Shown here: positions 46,429 to 56,523 of the stretch, in pieces
How positions within the stretch are numbered: position 1 is the stretch's first letter
Layout: each line of letters opens with the position of its first letter
Assembly: GCF_028649535.1 (NCBI RefSeq)
Contig: NZ_JAQSJE010000005.1
Location: 32,751 to 96,750 of the forward strand
Length of the DNA stretch: 64,000 nt
Reading direction: 5' to 3'
Source: Mannheimia cairinae
GTDB taxonomy: Bacteria > Pseudomonadota > Gammaproteobacteria > Enterobacterales > Pasteurellaceae
Notes under the pieces: model-generated
What the model was told of the DNA's origin: nothing
Database searches by the model: none
The model's input: the letters and a program-made list of their open reading frames with translations, nothing else
Translations under genes and position numbers: made by a program

Positions 46429-47223
46429 ATGCGTTTGATTCCATTAGAAACAGATCACGATGTAAGTGTTTGGGCTGCTCGTCATATTGTTGAACGTATT
46501 AATGCGTTTAAACCAACTAAAGAAAAACCATTTGTGCTTGGCTTGCCAACAGGTGGCACACCAGAAAAAACTTATAAAGAATTAATTAAACTCTATAAAG
46601 CGGGTGAAGTGAGCTTTAAGAATGTCGTTACCTTTAATATGGACGAATATGTAGGCTTACCTAAGGAACACCCTGAAAGCTATCATAGTTTTATGTTCAA
46701 GCATTTTTTTGACCACGTTGATGTACCGCTCGAAAATATTAATATCTTAAATGGAATGGCGGAAGATGTGGATGCTGAGTGCGAACGTTATGAAGCTAAA
46801 ATTCGCTCTTATGGTAAAATCCATCTGTTTATGGGGGGCGTTGGTGTTGATGGACATATCGCTTTTAACGAGCCAGCCTCATCACTTTCATCTCGTACTC
46901 GTATTAAAACTTTAACGGAAGACACACGCATTGCAAACTCTCGTTTCTTTGATAACGATGTGAACCAAGTGCCAAAATTTGCTTTAACCGTTGGTGTCGG
47001 AACATTGTTAGACGCAGAGGAAGTGATGATTTTAGTTACAGGGCATAACAAAGCTCTAGCATTACAAGCTTGTGTGGAGGGTTCTGTTAATCATCTTTGG
47101 ACGATTAGCTGTTTACAATTACATCGTCGTGGTATTGTGGTATGTGATGAGCCGGCAACCCAAGAGTTAAAAGTCAAAACAGTGAAATATTTCAAAGAGT
47201 TAGAAAAAAATGTAGCTCGTTAG
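46429..47223 (+). CDS. nagB: Glucosamine-6-phosphate deaminase
   Basis: Converts glucosamine-6-phosphate to fructose-6-phosphate and ammonia, the last step of amino-sugar and sialic-acid catabolism. The 264-residue protein shows [38 protein letters not shown] with catalytic Asp/Glu, and [17 protein letters not shown] with the catalytic His. AAGGAGATATT is a strong ribosome site. CRP control is indicated by the perfect site upstream. nagA follows across an inverted uptake-sequence pair. Confidence 0.98.
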   Translation: MRLIPLETDHDVSVWAARHIVERINAFKPTKEKPFVLGLPTGGTPEKTYKELIKLYKAGEVSFKNVVTFNMDEYVGLPKEHPESYHSFMFKHFFDHVDVPLENINILNGMAEDVDAECERYEAKIRSYGKIHLFMGGVGVDGHIAFNEPASSLSSRTRIKTLTEDTRIANSRFFDNDVNQVPKFALTVGVGTLLDAEEVMILVTGHNKALALQACVEGSVNHLWTISCLQLHRRGIVVCDEPATQELKVKTVKYFKELEKNVAR

Positions 47224-47234
47224 GCTACTTTTAA

Positions 47235-47279
47235 GCAAGCGGTATTTTTGCAAATTTTCCAGAAAAAATAACCGCTTGC
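47235..47279. repeat. Inverted uptake-sequence pair between nagB and nagA
   Basis: GCAAGCGGT (47235-47243) faces ACCGCTTGC (47271-47279) inside the nagB-nagA gap. As a hairpin within an operon it could trim nagA expression. Confidence 0.75.
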
Positions 47280-47299
47280 ATTAATTTAAGGAACAAAAA

Positions 47300-48442
47300 A
47301 TGAACCATTATGCATTAACAAATTGTGTGATTTATACAGGCGAAAAAGTCTTGTATCAACACGCATTGGTGGTAAAAGACGATAAAATTGAATCTATTCT
47401 TTTGGAAGAAAATCTTCCACAAACATTAGAAAAAATCGACTTAAATGGTGCAAATCTTTCAGCTGGTTTTATCGATCTGCAACTTAATGGTTGTGGCGGT
47501 GTGATGTTTAATGAAGAAATCACGGTTCGCACTTTGGAAATTATGCAAGAAACTAATTTGCGTTCTGGCACAACCAGTTACTTGCCAACCTTTATTACTT
47601 CGCCTGATGAGGGAATGAAGCAGGCGGTTTCAGTAATGCGTGAATATTTAGCCAAGCATAAAAACCAAGCCTTAGGTTTGCATTTGGAAGGGCCTTATTT
47701 AAGTGTCGAGAAAAAGGGGGTACATCGACCAGAATATATCCGAGAAATTAGCCCGGAAATGCTAGATTTCTTATGTGAAAACGGCGATGTTATTACCAAA
47801 TTAACCCTTGCGGCAGAAAACCCAACGGCAAATTATATTAAGCGTTTTAATGATGCTGGCATTATCGTTTCTATTGGGCACTCAAACGCCACCTATGCAC
47901 AAGCGAAGCAACGTATTGCAGAGGGCATTAGTTTTGCTACTCACTTGCATAATGCGATGTCGCCGGTCAGTTCTGGGCGAGAAGGTGGTGTTGTTGGAGC
48001 TGTGTTAGATAGTAATATCTATGCTGGTATTATTTGCGATGGCTTACACGTGGAATGGGGAAATGTCCGCATTGCGAAAAAAGCCAAAGGCGATAAGCTG
48101 ATTATTGTAACCGATGCAGTTGCCGCTGCAGGAGCAGATATTGAATCTTTCATTTTCGTCGGCAAAAAAGTGACAGTAAAAGACGGCAAATGCTACGATG
48201 AGTTTGGTGCTTTAGGTGGGGCTGCGGTAACAATGATTGAATCTATCCGCAATGTAGTGCAATTTGCCGATATTAGTCTTAATGAAGCAATTAGAATGAG
48301 TACGCTTTACCCTGCAAAAGCAATCAATGTTGAAGACAAACTAGGCTCACTTGAAGTGGGTAAAATTGCAAACCTTGCGATTTTTGATAACCAATTCAAT
48401 GTAAAAGGCACGGCTGTAAATGGTGTACTGCATTGGAATTAA
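47300..48442 (+). CDS. nagA: N-acetylglucosamine-6-phosphate deacetylase
   Basis: Removes the acetyl group from GlcNAc-6-phosphate to give the nagB substrate. The 380-residue amidohydrolase has GFIDLQLNGCGG near residue 57, the metal-site motif LHLEGPYLS, SIGHSNATYAQA and THLHNAMSP with metal-binding histidines, and the catalytic Asp in IVTDAVAAAG. Gene order nagBA and CRP control are as in Haemophilus, where the pathway handles host sialic acid. Confidence 0.97.
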   Translation: MNHYALTNCVIYTGEKVLYQHALVVKDDKIESILLEENLPQTLEKIDLNGANLSAGFIDLQLNGCGGVMFNEEITVRTLEIMQETNLRSGTTSYLPTFITSPDEGMKQAVSVMREYLAKHKNQALGLHLEGPYLSVEKKGVHRPEYIREISPEMLDFLCENGDVITKLTLAAENPTANYIKRFNDAGIIVSIGHSNATYAQAKQRIAEGISFATHLHNAMSPVSSGREGGVVGAVLDSNIYAGIICDGLHVEWGNVRIAKKAKGDKLIIVTDAVAAAGADIESFIFVGKKVTVKDGKCYDEFGALGGAAVTMIESIRNVVQFADISLNEAIRMSTLYPAKAINVEDKLGSLEVGKIANLAIFDNQFNVKGTAVNGVLHWN

Positions 48443-48460
48443 TATATTATAAAATTTCAT

Positions 48461-48490
48461 TATAAGGCTACATTGCGTAGCCTTTTTATA
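48461..48490. terminator. Bidirectional terminator between nagA and mqo
   Basis: AAGGCTAC pairs with GTAGCCTT around ATTGC, flanked by T-rich (CCTTTTTATAATTTT) and A-rich ends, between convergent genes. Confidence 0.82.
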
Positions 48491-49952
48491 ATTTTAGTAT
48501 GTTATTAATTTTAATATAATAGTTCTCAAGTTCTGCTCTATTAGTGAATAGATTTGCTTGTGATGGCAACATTTCATTCAACTTTTCTTGCCATTGAGAA
48601 AACTCATCAGAAAAGCATTTGGACAGAATATTTAGTACTTCTGCAACCGAAGCAGAAGCCCCAAATGAAGAACCTAATAAGGTGGCAATAGAGCCGTCTT
48701 CTGAGATAATTGGCTCGGCACCAAAGCACCGTTTTGCTTTTTCATTTGGGGTGTTTTTAATAATTTGAACTTGGTTACCTGCAGTAACAATATCCCAATC
48801 TTCACTTTTTGCTTGTGGAATAAAATGACGCAACTCATTCATTCTTTGCTCTTTGGTAAGAAATGTTTGTTTAATTAAGTAATGAGCCAATGGAAGATTT
48901 TTGATTCCAGCCCAATGTACTTCCACAAAATTATGAGGATTTAGCGATTTCGCTAAGTCAAAAATAGAACCAGACTTCAGAAATTTCATCGTAAAGCCAG
49001 AGAATGGCCCAAAGAATAAATATTTCTTGCCATCAATAAAACGAGTATCTAAATGTGGTACAGATATTTGCGAGGTATTTGTGTTGGATCTCCCATATAC
49101 TTTTGCGTGGTGCTGAGCAATGATTTCTGGATTATGGCATACCATAAAAAGACTACTCATTGGAAAGCTTGCTAAATGTTTACTTTCAGGAATACCTGTT
49201 TTTTGAAGTAATGGTAAAGAACCGCCTCCACAGCCAATAAAAAGAAATTTGCAAAAATGCGTAATATCTTGACCTTTTGCATTCGTAATAGAAATTCGCC
49301 AGCCTCCCACTATTTTTTGAATATCTTTTACCTTGTGGTTGAGTTTTAATTCAACACCTTCTTGTTGAAGATAGTCAAATAATTTGCGAGATAAAGCACC
49401 AAAATTTACGTCAGTTCCATTTGGCACGTAGGTTGCAGCAATAGGCTCAGAAGTGTCTTGTTTAGACATTATTAATGGCATCCATTCTGCCAATGTTGTT
49501 GGGTCTTCTGAATAGAGCATATTTGTGAATGCAGGCTCTTTTAGCAGAGTAGAAAAACGTTGTTTTAGAAAATGAACATTTTTCTCGCCTTTTACAAAAC
49601 TTATATGAGGAAGCCTGTGAATAAAATCTTCAGGCGATGAAATTCGCCCTTGTTCTATTAGATAGGCCCACATTTCTAATGAGAGTTGAAATTTTTTGTT
49701 AATGTTTAAAGCTGTGCCGACATCAATAGAGCCATCAATGTTTTCTGGTGTGTAGTTTAGTTCACAAAATGCTGAATGACCTGTTCCAGAATTATTCCAG
49801 CCATTTGTGTTTTCTAACCCAATATCAGGTTGTTTTTCAAAAATAGTGATACTTTTATAAGGTGCAAGTTCTGTTAAAAATGTGCCTAGTGTAGCACTCA
49901 TAATGCCAGCACCGATTAAGGCAACATCAGAGCGATAAACCGCCTTCCCCAT
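48486..49952 (-). CDS. mqo: Malate:quinone oxidoreductase
   Basis: Membrane-associated FAD enzyme that oxidises malate to oxaloacetate and reduces quinone. The 488-residue protein begins with a Rossmann FAD motif (ALIGAGIMSATLG, residues 11-23) and has the family stretches NNSGTGHSAFCELNYTPE and GSSFGASASVAEVL at the C-terminus. It supplies oxaloacetate, which OadGAB elsewhere in this window can decarboxylate. The upstream gap (49953-50154) is very AT-rich and contains no recognised operator. Confidence 0.96.
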   Translation of the reverse strand: MGKAVYRSDVALIGAGIMSATLGTFLTELAPYKSITIFEKQPDIGLENTNGWNNSGTGHSAFCELNYTPENIDGSIDVGTALNINKKFQLSLEMWAYLIEQGRISSPEDFIHRLPHISFVKGEKNVHFLKQRFSTLLKEPAFTNMLYSEDPTTLAEWMPLIMSKQDTSEPIAATYVPNGTDVNFGALSRKLFDYLQQEGVELKLNHKVKDIQKIVGGWRISITNAKGQDITHFCKFLFIGCGGGSLPLLQKTGIPESKHLASFPMSSLFMVCHNPEIIAQHHAKVYGRSNTNTSQISVPHLDTRFIDGKKYLFFGPFSGFTMKFLKSGSIFDLAKSLNPHNFVEVHWAGIKNLPLAHYLIKQTFLTKEQRMNELRHFIPQAKSEDWDIVTAGNQVQIIKNTPNEKAKRCFGAEPIISEDGSIATLLGSSFGASASVAEVLNILSKCFSDEFSQWQEKLNEMLPSQANLFTNRAELENYYIKINNILKL

Positions 49953-50154
49953 AGAATTTACCTTTTGATAACAATTAATCTCTATAATTTTAACTATTAT
50001 ATATGATAATAAATACCTAATGTTAGTTATTTATTAAAAATAATTAAATTAATATATCCTCAAACTAGGACTCCTTACTGATTTTTCTATAAATTTTATT
50101 AGCAAAATCATATAATCCAAGAATGGGTACGTATTTTTTATTGAGGAGAATGAA

Positions 50155-50472
50155 ATGCAATTTAAAGATTATTTAGCTACCTTTCCAGCGATTGACCATT
50201 TAGCTGGCTTAAATGTAGTGAATGAACAAGGGGAAGTGATTCACAATATTCCGGCAGTTGAAGGGAAACTTGGTTCATTAAAATTGTATAATGCATTAGC
50301 AGAGCAATTTACGAACCAGCTAAATGCAGAGAGTGCCACACAAGGCATTGTGTGGTTTGCAGAACACGTTGAAGATGCAAAGCATAATATTGGAAAACAT
50401 CCAAATATTGATTTGCTACTAAAAGTAGTTGATGAGAATTTAGGACTTATTTTACAGCCTATCAAAAAATAG
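50155..50472 (+). CDS. DUF2322 family small protein
   Basis: A 105-residue soluble protein with FKDYLATFPAIDHLAGLNVV at the start and HPNIDLLLKVVDENLGLILQ at the end, which I recognise as the DUF2322 family of unknown function, found in Pasteurellaceae and beta-proteobacteria. No cofactor or membrane motif is seen. GAGGAGAATGAA is a strong ribosome site. It stands alone between mqo (divergent) and tyrS (convergent). Confidence 0.78.
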   Translation: MQFKDYLATFPAIDHLAGLNVVNEQGEVIHNIPAVEGKLGSLKLYNALAEQFTNQLNAESATQGIVWFAEHVEDAKHNIGKHPNIDLLLKVVDENLGLILQPIKK

Positions 50473-50499
50473 AGTGGCTGTAATAACCAGTATAAAAAA

Positions 50500-50543
50500 T
50501 AAGCGGTTGAATTTTGCAAAAAGATTGCAAATTTTAACCGCTT
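50500..50543. terminator. Inverted uptake-sequence hairpin between the DUF2322 gene and tyrS
   Basis: AAGCGGTTGAATTTTGCA and TGCAAATTTTAACCGCTT form a near-perfect stem between convergent genes, the usual terminator position for this element. Confidence 0.78.
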
Positions 50544-50558
50544 ACTAATTTAAAGTGA

Positions 50559-51749
50559 TTATTTTACTGTGATACGAGCAAATTTACGCTTACCTACTTG
50601 GTAAACAAAAGTACCTTTTTGAGCGGTTTGTTTAACATCTTCGACTTTTTCGCCATCAATTTTCACACCGCCCTGTTGTGCAGAGCGAATCGCTTCCGAC
50701 GTTGAAGGAACAAGCCCTGCTTCTTTTAATAGCGTTGCCAAGCCGATCTCGCCTTCAAACGTAAATTCTGGCATTTCATCCGGAATTGCACCTTTTTGGA
50801 AGCGATTGATAAACTCTTGTTCTGCTGCATTTGCCGCATCTTCATCGTGGAAACGAGCGATAATTTCTTTCGCTAGTAAAATTTTCACATCACGAGGGTT
50901 TTTTCCTGCTTCAACATCAGCTTTTAATTGAGCAATTTCATCTAATGGGCGGAATGAAAGTAGGTTGTACCAATCCCACATTAGATCATCAGAAATCGAC
51001 ATAATTTTACCAAACATCTCACCAGGAGCTTCGGTTACGCCAATGTAGTTACCTAATGACTTAGACATTTTTTTCTCGCCGTCTAATCCCACTAACAGTG
51101 GTAATGTCATTGCAGCTTGTGGTTTTTGCCCTGCTGATTTTTGTAATTCACGTCCAACTAATAGGTTGAAAGTTTGGTCTGTGCCACCTAGCTCAACATC
51201 TGCTTTTAGTTCTACTGAATCGTGCCCTTGTAGTAATGGGTAGATAAATTCGTGAATTGCAATAGGTTGTTGATTACTAAAGCGGTTTTTAAAATCTTCA
51301 CGCTCTAACATACGAGCAACGGTATAGTTAGAGGCTAAACGAATCATTCCTTCCGTGCCTAATTTCCCTAACCATTCAGAGTTGAATACGATCTTAGTTT
51401 TTTGCGGATCTAAAATTTTAAAGATCTGCTCTTTGTAGGTTTCTGCATTACGTAATACATCTTCACGGCTTAGTGGAGGGCGGGTTGAATTTTTGCCTGA
51501 CGGATCGCCAACCATACCAGTAAAATCACCAATTAAAAAATAAACTTCGTGTCCAAATTGCTGGAATTGACGTAGTTTATTTAATACAACGGTATGCCCT
51601 AAGTGAATATCAGGTGCCGTAGGATCCGCTCCTAATTTAATACGTAACGGGCGGTTTTCTTTTAATTTTGAAATTAGGTCTTCTTCTGAGTAAATATTTT
51701 CTACACCACGTTTAAGTTCGGCGATGATAGATTCAATAGATTGAGTCAT
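50559..51749 (-). CDS. tyrS: Tyrosyl-tRNA synthetase
   Basis: Class I synthetase charging tRNA-Tyr, 396 residues, of the TyrZ-like long type found in Haemophilus. Motifs: [15 protein letters not shown] (HIGH region, around residue 46), [16 protein letters not shown], and [12 protein letters not shown] (KMSKS loop). The C-terminal S4 RNA-binding domain is visible as [20 protein letters not shown] perfect TATAAT -10 on the minus strand is at 51792-51797. The Fur-driven small RNA gene candidate lies directly upstream with its own terminator. Confidence 0.97.
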   Translation of the reverse strand: MTQSIESIIAELKRGVENIYSEEDLISKLKENRPLRIKLGADPTAPDIHLGHTVVLNKLRQFQQFGHEVYFLIGDFTGMVGDPSGKNSTRPPLSREDVLRNAETYKEQIFKILDPQKTKIVFNSEWLGKLGTEGMIRLASNYTVARMLEREDFKNRFSNQQPIAIHEFIYPLLQGHDSVELKADVELGGTDQTFNLLVGRELQKSAGQKPQAAMTLPLLVGLDGEKKMSKSLGNYIGVTEAPGEMFGKIMSISDDLMWDWYNLLSFRPLDEIAQLKADVEAGKNPRDVKILLAKEIIARFHDEDAANAAEQEFINRFQKGAIPDEMPEFTFEGEIGLATLLKEAGLVPSTSEAIRSAQQGGVKIDGEKVEDVKQTAQKGTFVYQVGKRKFARITVK

Positions 51750-51839
51750 TTATCTTCCTTTACTAAGTCTATAAATATAAAAAATGTTTCTATTATAGCG
51801 GTATGAATTGAAATTGATAGATTTTTTGGGGTGAAGGTT

Positions 51840-51910
51840 AAAAAAAACGCCGTATTTTGTGGGGGAATACGGCGTAAAGAGTTGGAGTGATTACCTATTA
51901 TTTTTGAAGT
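51840..51910 (-). ncRNA. Candidate Fur-repressed small RNA (RyhB/HrrF-like in logic)
   Basis: On the minus strand a consensus promoter (TTGACT, 17 bp, TATCAT) predicts a start near 51910. About 70 nt later a strong rho-independent terminator ends it: ACGCCGTATT stem (51847-51856 with 51866-51875), 9-nt loop and eight Ts. A Fur box overlaps the promoter and another lies just upstream. No open frame fits. The unpaired 5' part contains AATCACTCCAACTC, able to pair with a GGAG ribosome site, and the terminator loop carries CCCCC. The layout is that of RyhB and of HrrF, the Fur-regulated RNA described in Haemophilus influenzae; whether this is the orthologue I cannot tell from sequence alone. Confidence 0.7.
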
Positions 51911-51916
51911 GAGTTA

Positions 51917-51945
51917 ATGATAATGATTATCATCTACAAAGTCAA
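51917..51945 (-). promoter_or_regulatory. Promoter of the small RNA candidate
   Basis: TTGACT (-35, 51940-51945) and TATCAT (-10, 51917-51922) are separated by exactly 17 bp on the minus strand, each one base from consensus. The Fur box covers the -10 and spacer. Confidence 0.75.
51919..51937. promoter_or_regulatory. Fur box overlapping the small RNA promoter
   Basis: GATAATGATTATCATCTAC matches the 19-bp Fur consensus at 15 of 19 positions, including the whole first nine. It covers the -10 element, so iron-loaded Fur would block transcription. Confidence 0.8.
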
Positions 51946-51968
51946 TGCTTTTTTGTGATTTTTTAAAT

Positions 51969-51987
51969 AAAAATTATTATCATTAAA
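51969..51987. promoter_or_regulatory. Second Fur box upstream of the small RNA promoter
   Basis: The complement of AAAAATTATTATCATTAAA matches the Fur consensus at 14 of 19 positions. It is 50 bp from the first box (start to start), upstream of the -35. Confidence 0.65.
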
Positions 51988-52078
51988 GATGCAGATTGAA
52001 TAGTACGATAATTGAACATTAATGTACAGTGTAATTTTGATCTTTCTGGTATAGCCAGTTGGGTATTTTGTAAAAAGA

Positions 52079-52103
52079 AAACCTCCAAAAAATTGGAGGT
52101 TTT
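52079..52103 (-). terminator. Terminator of the oadGAB operon
   Basis: AAACCTCCAA and TTGGAGGTTT form a short strong stem just past the oadB stop codon, T-rich on the minus strand. Confidence 0.85.
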
Positions 52104-52119
52104 GACTATTTAAGGGTAA

Positions 52120-53427
52120 TTACATCATTGTGGATATATATTTTAGCATTACACCTGCTGCGATAGCGGAGCCAATAACCCCAGCTACATTCGGTCCCAT
52201 TGCGTGCATTAATAAGAAGTTTTGCTTGTCATATTCTTGACCAACTTTATTTGATACACGTGCTGCCATTGGCACGGCGGAAACACCGGCTGATCCAATT
52301 AGCGGATTGATTTTGGTTTTACTAAAGCGATTCATAATTTTTGCCATAATGACACCGCTTGCCGTACCAATACAAAATGCTACTACACCTAAAAGTAGAA
52401 TCCCTAAGGTTTGTGGTTGTAAAAATTTATCAGCAACTAATTTAGAACCAACAGATAAACCTAAGAAAATAGTAACAATATTGACCAGTGCATTTTGTGC
52501 CGTATCATTTAAACGTTCTACGACACCGCTTGTTCGCATTAGATTACCGAAACAGAACATGCCTAATAACGGTGCAGCATCAGGTAATAAAAATGCAACG
52601 AGCAAGAGTAATACAATCGGGAAAATAATTTTTTCACGGTTGCTTACGTTACGTAACTGTGTCATACGGATTTTACGCTCTTGTTCCGTAGTTAATGCTT
52701 TCATAATTGGCGGTTGGATAAGTGGCACCAATGCCATATAAGAATAAGCGGCAACGGCGATTGCCCCAAGTAATTCTGGTGCTAATTTACTTGAAAGGTA
52801 AATGGCGGTTGGGCCATCGGCTCCACCAATAATCCCAATGGCTGCCGCTTGCGGTAGGGTAAAGTCAATAATACCCATCCAATTCAGTCCTAAAGCTCCT
52901 AATACGGTGGCAAAGATCCCAAATTGTGCTGCTGCACCAAGCATTAACATTCTTGGGTTTGCAAGTAACGGGCCAAAGTCTGTCATCGCACCAACCCCCA
53001 TAAAGATAATTAATGGGGCAACGCCATAGCCAATCGCTACTTTGTAGAATAGAGCAAGTACACCAGCTGTATAGCCCATATCGCCAGCTATTACCTCAAG
53101 CTCATTTTGCACTGATGGTGCCGCTAAGGTAATCGCTTCTTTAATGCTATGAACATCGAAGTTTGCACTATTTACTTTAGCTGCAATAATGGCGAGTTGT
53201 TCGGTTGTTCCGCTATGCAATAAGTTATCTAAAGCAGTCATTGCTAGTCCTGCTTCAGGAATGTTAGATAACAAGCCACCAAAACCGATAGGCAATAAAA
53301 GCAAAGGTTCAAATTTACGGGCGATAGCAAGCCAGAGTAGTACAAGGCTTACGATAATCATAACCGCTTGCCCAAACTCTAGATGCATTATCCCCATACC
53401 TTTAAATAGAGCAATAATACTTTCCAT
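52120..53427 (-). CDS. oadB: Oxaloacetate decarboxylase beta subunit (sodium pump)
   Basis: Integral membrane subunit that decarboxylates carboxybiotin and exports two Na+ per turnover. The start at 53425-53427 has AAGGAGCAATTT directly upstream; the frame is open six codons further. The 435-residue protein has about eleven hydrophobic segments, with [22 protein letters not shown] and [22 protein letters not shown], the latter containing the Na+-site Asp of the family (GGADGPT). It is the last gene of oadGAB and its start overlaps the 3' end of oadA only slightly (11-bp gap). Confidence 0.96.
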   Translation of the reverse strand: MESIIALFKGMGIMHLEFGQAVMIIVSLVLLWLAIARKFEPLLLLPIGFGGLLSNIPEAGLAMTALDNLLHSGTTEQLAIIAAKVNSANFDVHSIKEAITLAAPSVQNELEVIAGDMGYTAGVLALFYKVAIGYGVAPLIIFMGVGAMTDFGPLLANPRMLMLGAAAQFGIFATVLGALGLNWMGIIDFTLPQAAAIGIIGGADGPTAIYLSSKLAPELLGAIAVAAYSYMALVPLIQPPIMKALTTEQERKIRMTQLRNVSNREKIIFPIVLLLLVAFLLPDAAPLLGMFCFGNLMRTSGVVERLNDTAQNALVNIVTIFLGLSVGSKLVADKFLQPQTLGILLLGVVAFCIGTASGVIMAKIMNRFSKTKINPLIGSAGVSAVPMAARVSNKVGQEYDKQNFLLMHAMGPNVAGVIGSAIAAGVMLKYISTMM

Positions 53428-53437
53428 AAATTGCTCC

Positions 53438-55240
53438 TTATGCAAGGCTTAATAATGTATCGCCAACGGCAACGACATCGCCTTGTTTGGTATTAATACC
53501 TTGAACAGTACCTGCTTTTGGTGCACAAATTTGTGTTTCCATTTTCATAGCTTCAAGAATGAGCAATACATCACCTTCAGCAACTTGTTGCCCTTCTTTT
53601 ACCTCAACTTTGAGGATATTTCCTGCCATTGGTGCCGTTACTGGTTCTGCATTTGCAGATTTTGGTGCAGAATTGACCGCTTGTGGAGCCGCTGTTGGAG
53701 TTGTTGGGGCAATATTAGTGATTTCGCCACCTTCACTCACTTTAACTACAAAGGCTTTGCCTTCAAGCTCAACGGTATAAACAGCAGAACCAGATGGTTG
53801 TGTTGGTGCCGCTTTAGGTGCAGCAGCTGGTTTAGCATCATCTGCACTTGGTACAGGCTCAAACGCTGATGGATTATTGCGATTTTCTAAATATTTCCAA
53901 CCAACTTGTTGGAATAAGGCAACAATTAACACATCATCAATACTATTTTCAGATAGGCTAATACCTTTTTCTTTCGCTTGAGCAGTTACTTCAGCTACTA
54001 ATTTATCCATTTCTGGCGGAATATGATCAGCTGGGCGATCAGTCATTGGGGCGGCACCTTCTAATACTCGGTCTTGTAACGCTTTATTAACCGGTGCAGG
54101 AGTACGACCATATTCGCCTTTTAAAATGCCCGCAGTTTCTTTGGCAATCGTTTTATAACGTTCACCCATTAATACGTTCATTACTGATTGTGTGCCTACA
54201 ATTTGAGAGGTTGGTGTAACAAGTGGGATATTCCCTAAATCTTCACGCACTCGAGGAATTTCTTGTAGCACTAAATCTAATTTATCAGAAGCGTTTTGTT
54301 GTTTTAATTGGCTTTCGAGGTTAGTTAGCATTCCACCAGGTACTTGTGCCACTAAAATACGGCTATCGACACCGCGTAATTGCCCTTCAAATTTAGCGTA
54401 TTTTTTACGAACATTGCGGAAATAGGCTGAAATTTTTTCTAATTCAGGAATACTTAAACCGGTTTCATAAGGCGTGCCTTGTAATGTTGCCACAATAGAT
54501 TCTGTTGCAGGGTGCCCGTAAGTGCCAGACATTGAAGAGATAGAGGTATCAACACCATCAACACCTGCTTCAATCGCTTTAAGTAGAGCCATTTCTGCCA
54601 TACCGGTTGTAGAGTGGCAGTGCAAGTGTAGTTCAACATCGTAGCGTTTTTTAATTTCGCTAACTAATTCATAAGCTGCCATTGGTGTTAAAATACCTGA
54701 CATATCTTTGATAACGAGTGAATCTACACCAATTTCTAATAGTTGTTCGGTAACTTCTAGCCAAGTTTCTAAGGTATGAACAGGGCTGGTTGTGTAACTT
54801 AGCGTACCTTGTGCGTGCCCGCCGTGTTTTTTAACCGCTTGTAATGCTGCTTGCATATTACGAGGGTCGTTTAATGCATCGAATACTCGGAAAACATCCA
54901 TTCCGTTTTTCACGCAACGCTCTACAAATTTATCAACAACATCATCAGCATAGTGGCGGTAGCCTAATAGATTTTGTCCACGTAATAACATTTGCAATGG
55001 TGTATTTGGAATAGCTTTTTTCAATTCACGTAAACGTACCCAAGGGTCTTCCCCTAAAAAGCGGATACAGCTATCAAAAGTTGCACCACCCCAAGCCTCT
55101 AGCGACCAATAGCCAATTTTGTCGAGTTCTGAGGCAATAGGTAACATATCATCCAAGCGTAAACGAGTGGCAAATAAAGATTGATGGGCATCACGCAAGA
55201 CCACATCAGTAATTGCAATTTTTTTTGGTTGAGTTGTCAT
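53438..55240 (-). CDS. oadA: Oxaloacetate decarboxylase alpha subunit (biotin-carrying)
   Basis: Cytoplasmic carboxyltransferase of 600 residues. The N-terminal TIM barrel shows [28 protein letters not shown] and [14 protein letters not shown] (metal ligands), as in pyruvate carboxylase. A Pro/Ala-rich linker ([12 protein letters not shown], then [16 protein letters not shown]) leads to a biotinyl domain with EAMKMET; the biotin lysine is Lys566. It transfers the carboxyl group of oxaloacetate to biotin for OadB. BirA in this window would load the biotin. Confidence 0.97.
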   Translation of the reverse strand: MTTQPKKIAITDVVLRDAHQSLFATRLRLDDMLPIASELDKIGYWSLEAWGGATFDSCIRFLGEDPWVRLRELKKAIPNTPLQMLLRGQNLLGYRHYADDVVDKFVERCVKNGMDVFRVFDALNDPRNMQAALQAVKKHGGHAQGTLSYTTSPVHTLETWLEVTEQLLEIGVDSLVIKDMSGILTPMAAYELVSEIKKRYDVELHLHCHSTTGMAEMALLKAIEAGVDGVDTSISSMSGTYGHPATESIVATLQGTPYETGLSIPELEKISAYFRNVRKKYAKFEGQLRGVDSRILVAQVPGGMLTNLESQLKQQNASDKLDLVLQEIPRVREDLGNIPLVTPTSQIVGTQSVMNVLMGERYKTIAKETAGILKGEYGRTPAPVNKALQDRVLEGAAPMTDRPADHIPPEMDKLVAEVTAQAKEKGISLSENSIDDVLIVALFQQVGWKYLENRNNPSAFEPVPSADDAKPAAAPKAAPTQPSGSAVYTVELEGKAFVVKVSEGGEITNIAPTTPTAAPQAVNSAPKSANAEPVTAPMAGNILKVEVKEGQQVAEGDVLLILEAMKMETQICAPKAGTVQGINTKQGDVVAVGDTLLSLA

Positions 55241-55277
55241 AATAACTTCCTTCTAATTATTTATTTTAAATTCTTTT

Positions 55278-55532
55278 TTAATGTTGCCCTTGTACTCTAC
55301 GATGATGAGCGATAGCAGCAACAATTACAGGGCGTAAATGTTCTAAATCATCAGAAGGCGATTGTGATACCGCTTTAGGGGCTGGAGTAGAGATAGGTTC
55401 GGGAAAATATCGATTGATGATGGTTGAAATAAAACTAATTGCGTAAATCAGTAGAAGTAAAAAAATGAGTACGAAACCCATTCCTGAAAGCATTAGGTTT
55501 ATCCCTTCACCAAAGAGTTCTGCGTTTGTCAT
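55278..55532 (-). CDS. oadG: Oxaloacetate decarboxylase gamma subunit
   Basis: An 84-residue protein with one membrane helix (residues 13-39, [20 protein letters not shown]) and a cytoplasmic tail ending in [15 protein letters not shown], whose histidines bind Zn2+ and help attach alpha to beta. The RSS of the gene is a GGATGTTCC-type site. It opens the oadGAB operon, with 37 bp to oadA. Confidence 0.92.
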   Translation of the reverse strand: MTNAELFGEGINLMLSGMGFVLIFLLLLIYAISFISTIINRYFPEPISTPAPKAVSQSPSDDLEHLRPVIVAAIAHHRRVQGQH

Positions 55533-55639
55533 AGGAACATCCTTAAATTATTAAAGTTATATGTGAAATGTAGGAAAATTCTAGCTTAATTTCAAATAAT
55601 TTCATTAATAAATGATGATTGGATCACAAATTATTTTGA

Positions 55640-55684
55640 CAAGCGGTTAAAATTTACAAAATTTTCACTCGATTTAACCGCTTG
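55640..55684. repeat. Inverted uptake-sequence pair upstream of oadG, downstream of the ligase gene
   Basis: CAAGCGGTTAA (55640-55650) pairs with TTAACCGCTTG (55674-55684). It lies past the ligase gene's 3' end, in the position of a terminator for that gene. Confidence 0.75.
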
Positions 55685-55710
55685 ATAACAGTCAGAATTT
55701 GGTCAAATAG

Positions 55711-56523
55711 CTATTCTTCTCTTTTACGTAAAAATGTTGCAAATCTTGGTTTGCCAGATTCGGTTAGCCCTCGATATTGATAAGTAACAGTAGAGCCAAT
55801 CGGTGGTGGATTTTCTCTTTCTTTATCTTTAAAGCCTGAGCCAATACGAAAACGTCCTCGATGGTTCTCACAACTAATCGCCCCCATTTTATCGGCATAT
55901 TTTCCCTTGCCTTTATGATGGGCAACCACCGTGCATTCTTCATCTAATACAGGTTTTATTTTCAGAATTTGGGCTGAACGGCCCTGAATATAATGTGTAT
56001 TCGGATTTCTTACCACTACACCCTCTCCACCTTTTTCTAAAATAGATTGATAAAATTGTTGAAGATGATCTTTATTTTGAATAGGAATTTGCTCAATAAT
56101 TTCAATATGTGGATTAGGGTTTTGAGCAAGATATTGTTGTAGAACATTTAATCTCTCAAATAAATTGCCCTCAGCATTTGGTACATCAAACACGTTCAAT
56201 TTGAGTTTATACCAACCTTTTGGTTCGGTGGCTCGTACGGTTGCAGAGATTTCCTCAAATTTTCCACATTCGCTAAATAATTCGCCGTCAATGGCAAAAG
56301 GTGGGAAATGCTGAATAAAATAATCGGGCGGATTAAATGGGTAGCCTTGTCGGCTAATTAGTTGCGAGCCATCCCAAAAGCCTCGCACGCCGTCAAGCTT
56401 TTCACTCATTACCCAGCCGGTCAAATCTTGATCTTTATATTGCCCAAGCAACATTAAATGAGGAGATTTAGCAAAAAGTGAGCTACAAAAACAGAAAAGG
56501 AATAGAAATAACGATTTTTTCAT
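55711..56523 (-). CDS. Secreted ATP-dependent DNA ligase
   Basis: A 270-residue ligase like the small Haemophilus enzyme. The start at 56521-56523 follows GGAGGCATT. A Sec signal peptide (MKKSLFLFLFCFCSSLFA) predicts export to the periplasm. The adenylation lysine is Lys42 in EKLDGVRGFW (motif I); motif III FAIDGELF, motif IV GEGVVVRN and motif V LKIKPVLDEE are present, and a compact OB-fold with GSTVTYQYRGLTESGKPRF completes it. Lig E-type enzymes are thought to act on extracellular or incoming DNA, fitting a naturally competent genus. Confidence 0.9.
   Translation of the reverse strand: MKKSLFLFLFCFCSSLFAKSPHLMLLGQYKDQDLTGWVMSEKLDGVRGFWDGSQLISRQGYPFNPPDYFIQHFPPFAIDGELFSECGKFEEISATVRATEPKGWYKLKLNVFDVPNAEGNLFERLNVLQQYLAQNPNPHIEIIEQIPIQNKDHLQQFYQSILEKGGEGVVVRNPNTHYIQGRSAQILKIKPVLDEECTVVAHHKGKGKYADKMGAISCENHRGRFRIGSGFKDKERENPPPIGSTVTYQYRGLTESGKPRFATFLRKREE

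Noticed and set aside
51750-51837. Possible tyrS leader or T-box attenuator
   Set aside because: No T-box or specifier stem is visible, and the upstream hairpin belongs to a separate promoter-terminator unit.
52307-52741. 144-codon open frame antisense to oadB
   Set aside because: A typical shadow of a hydrophobic gene read on the opposite strand; no initiation signal.
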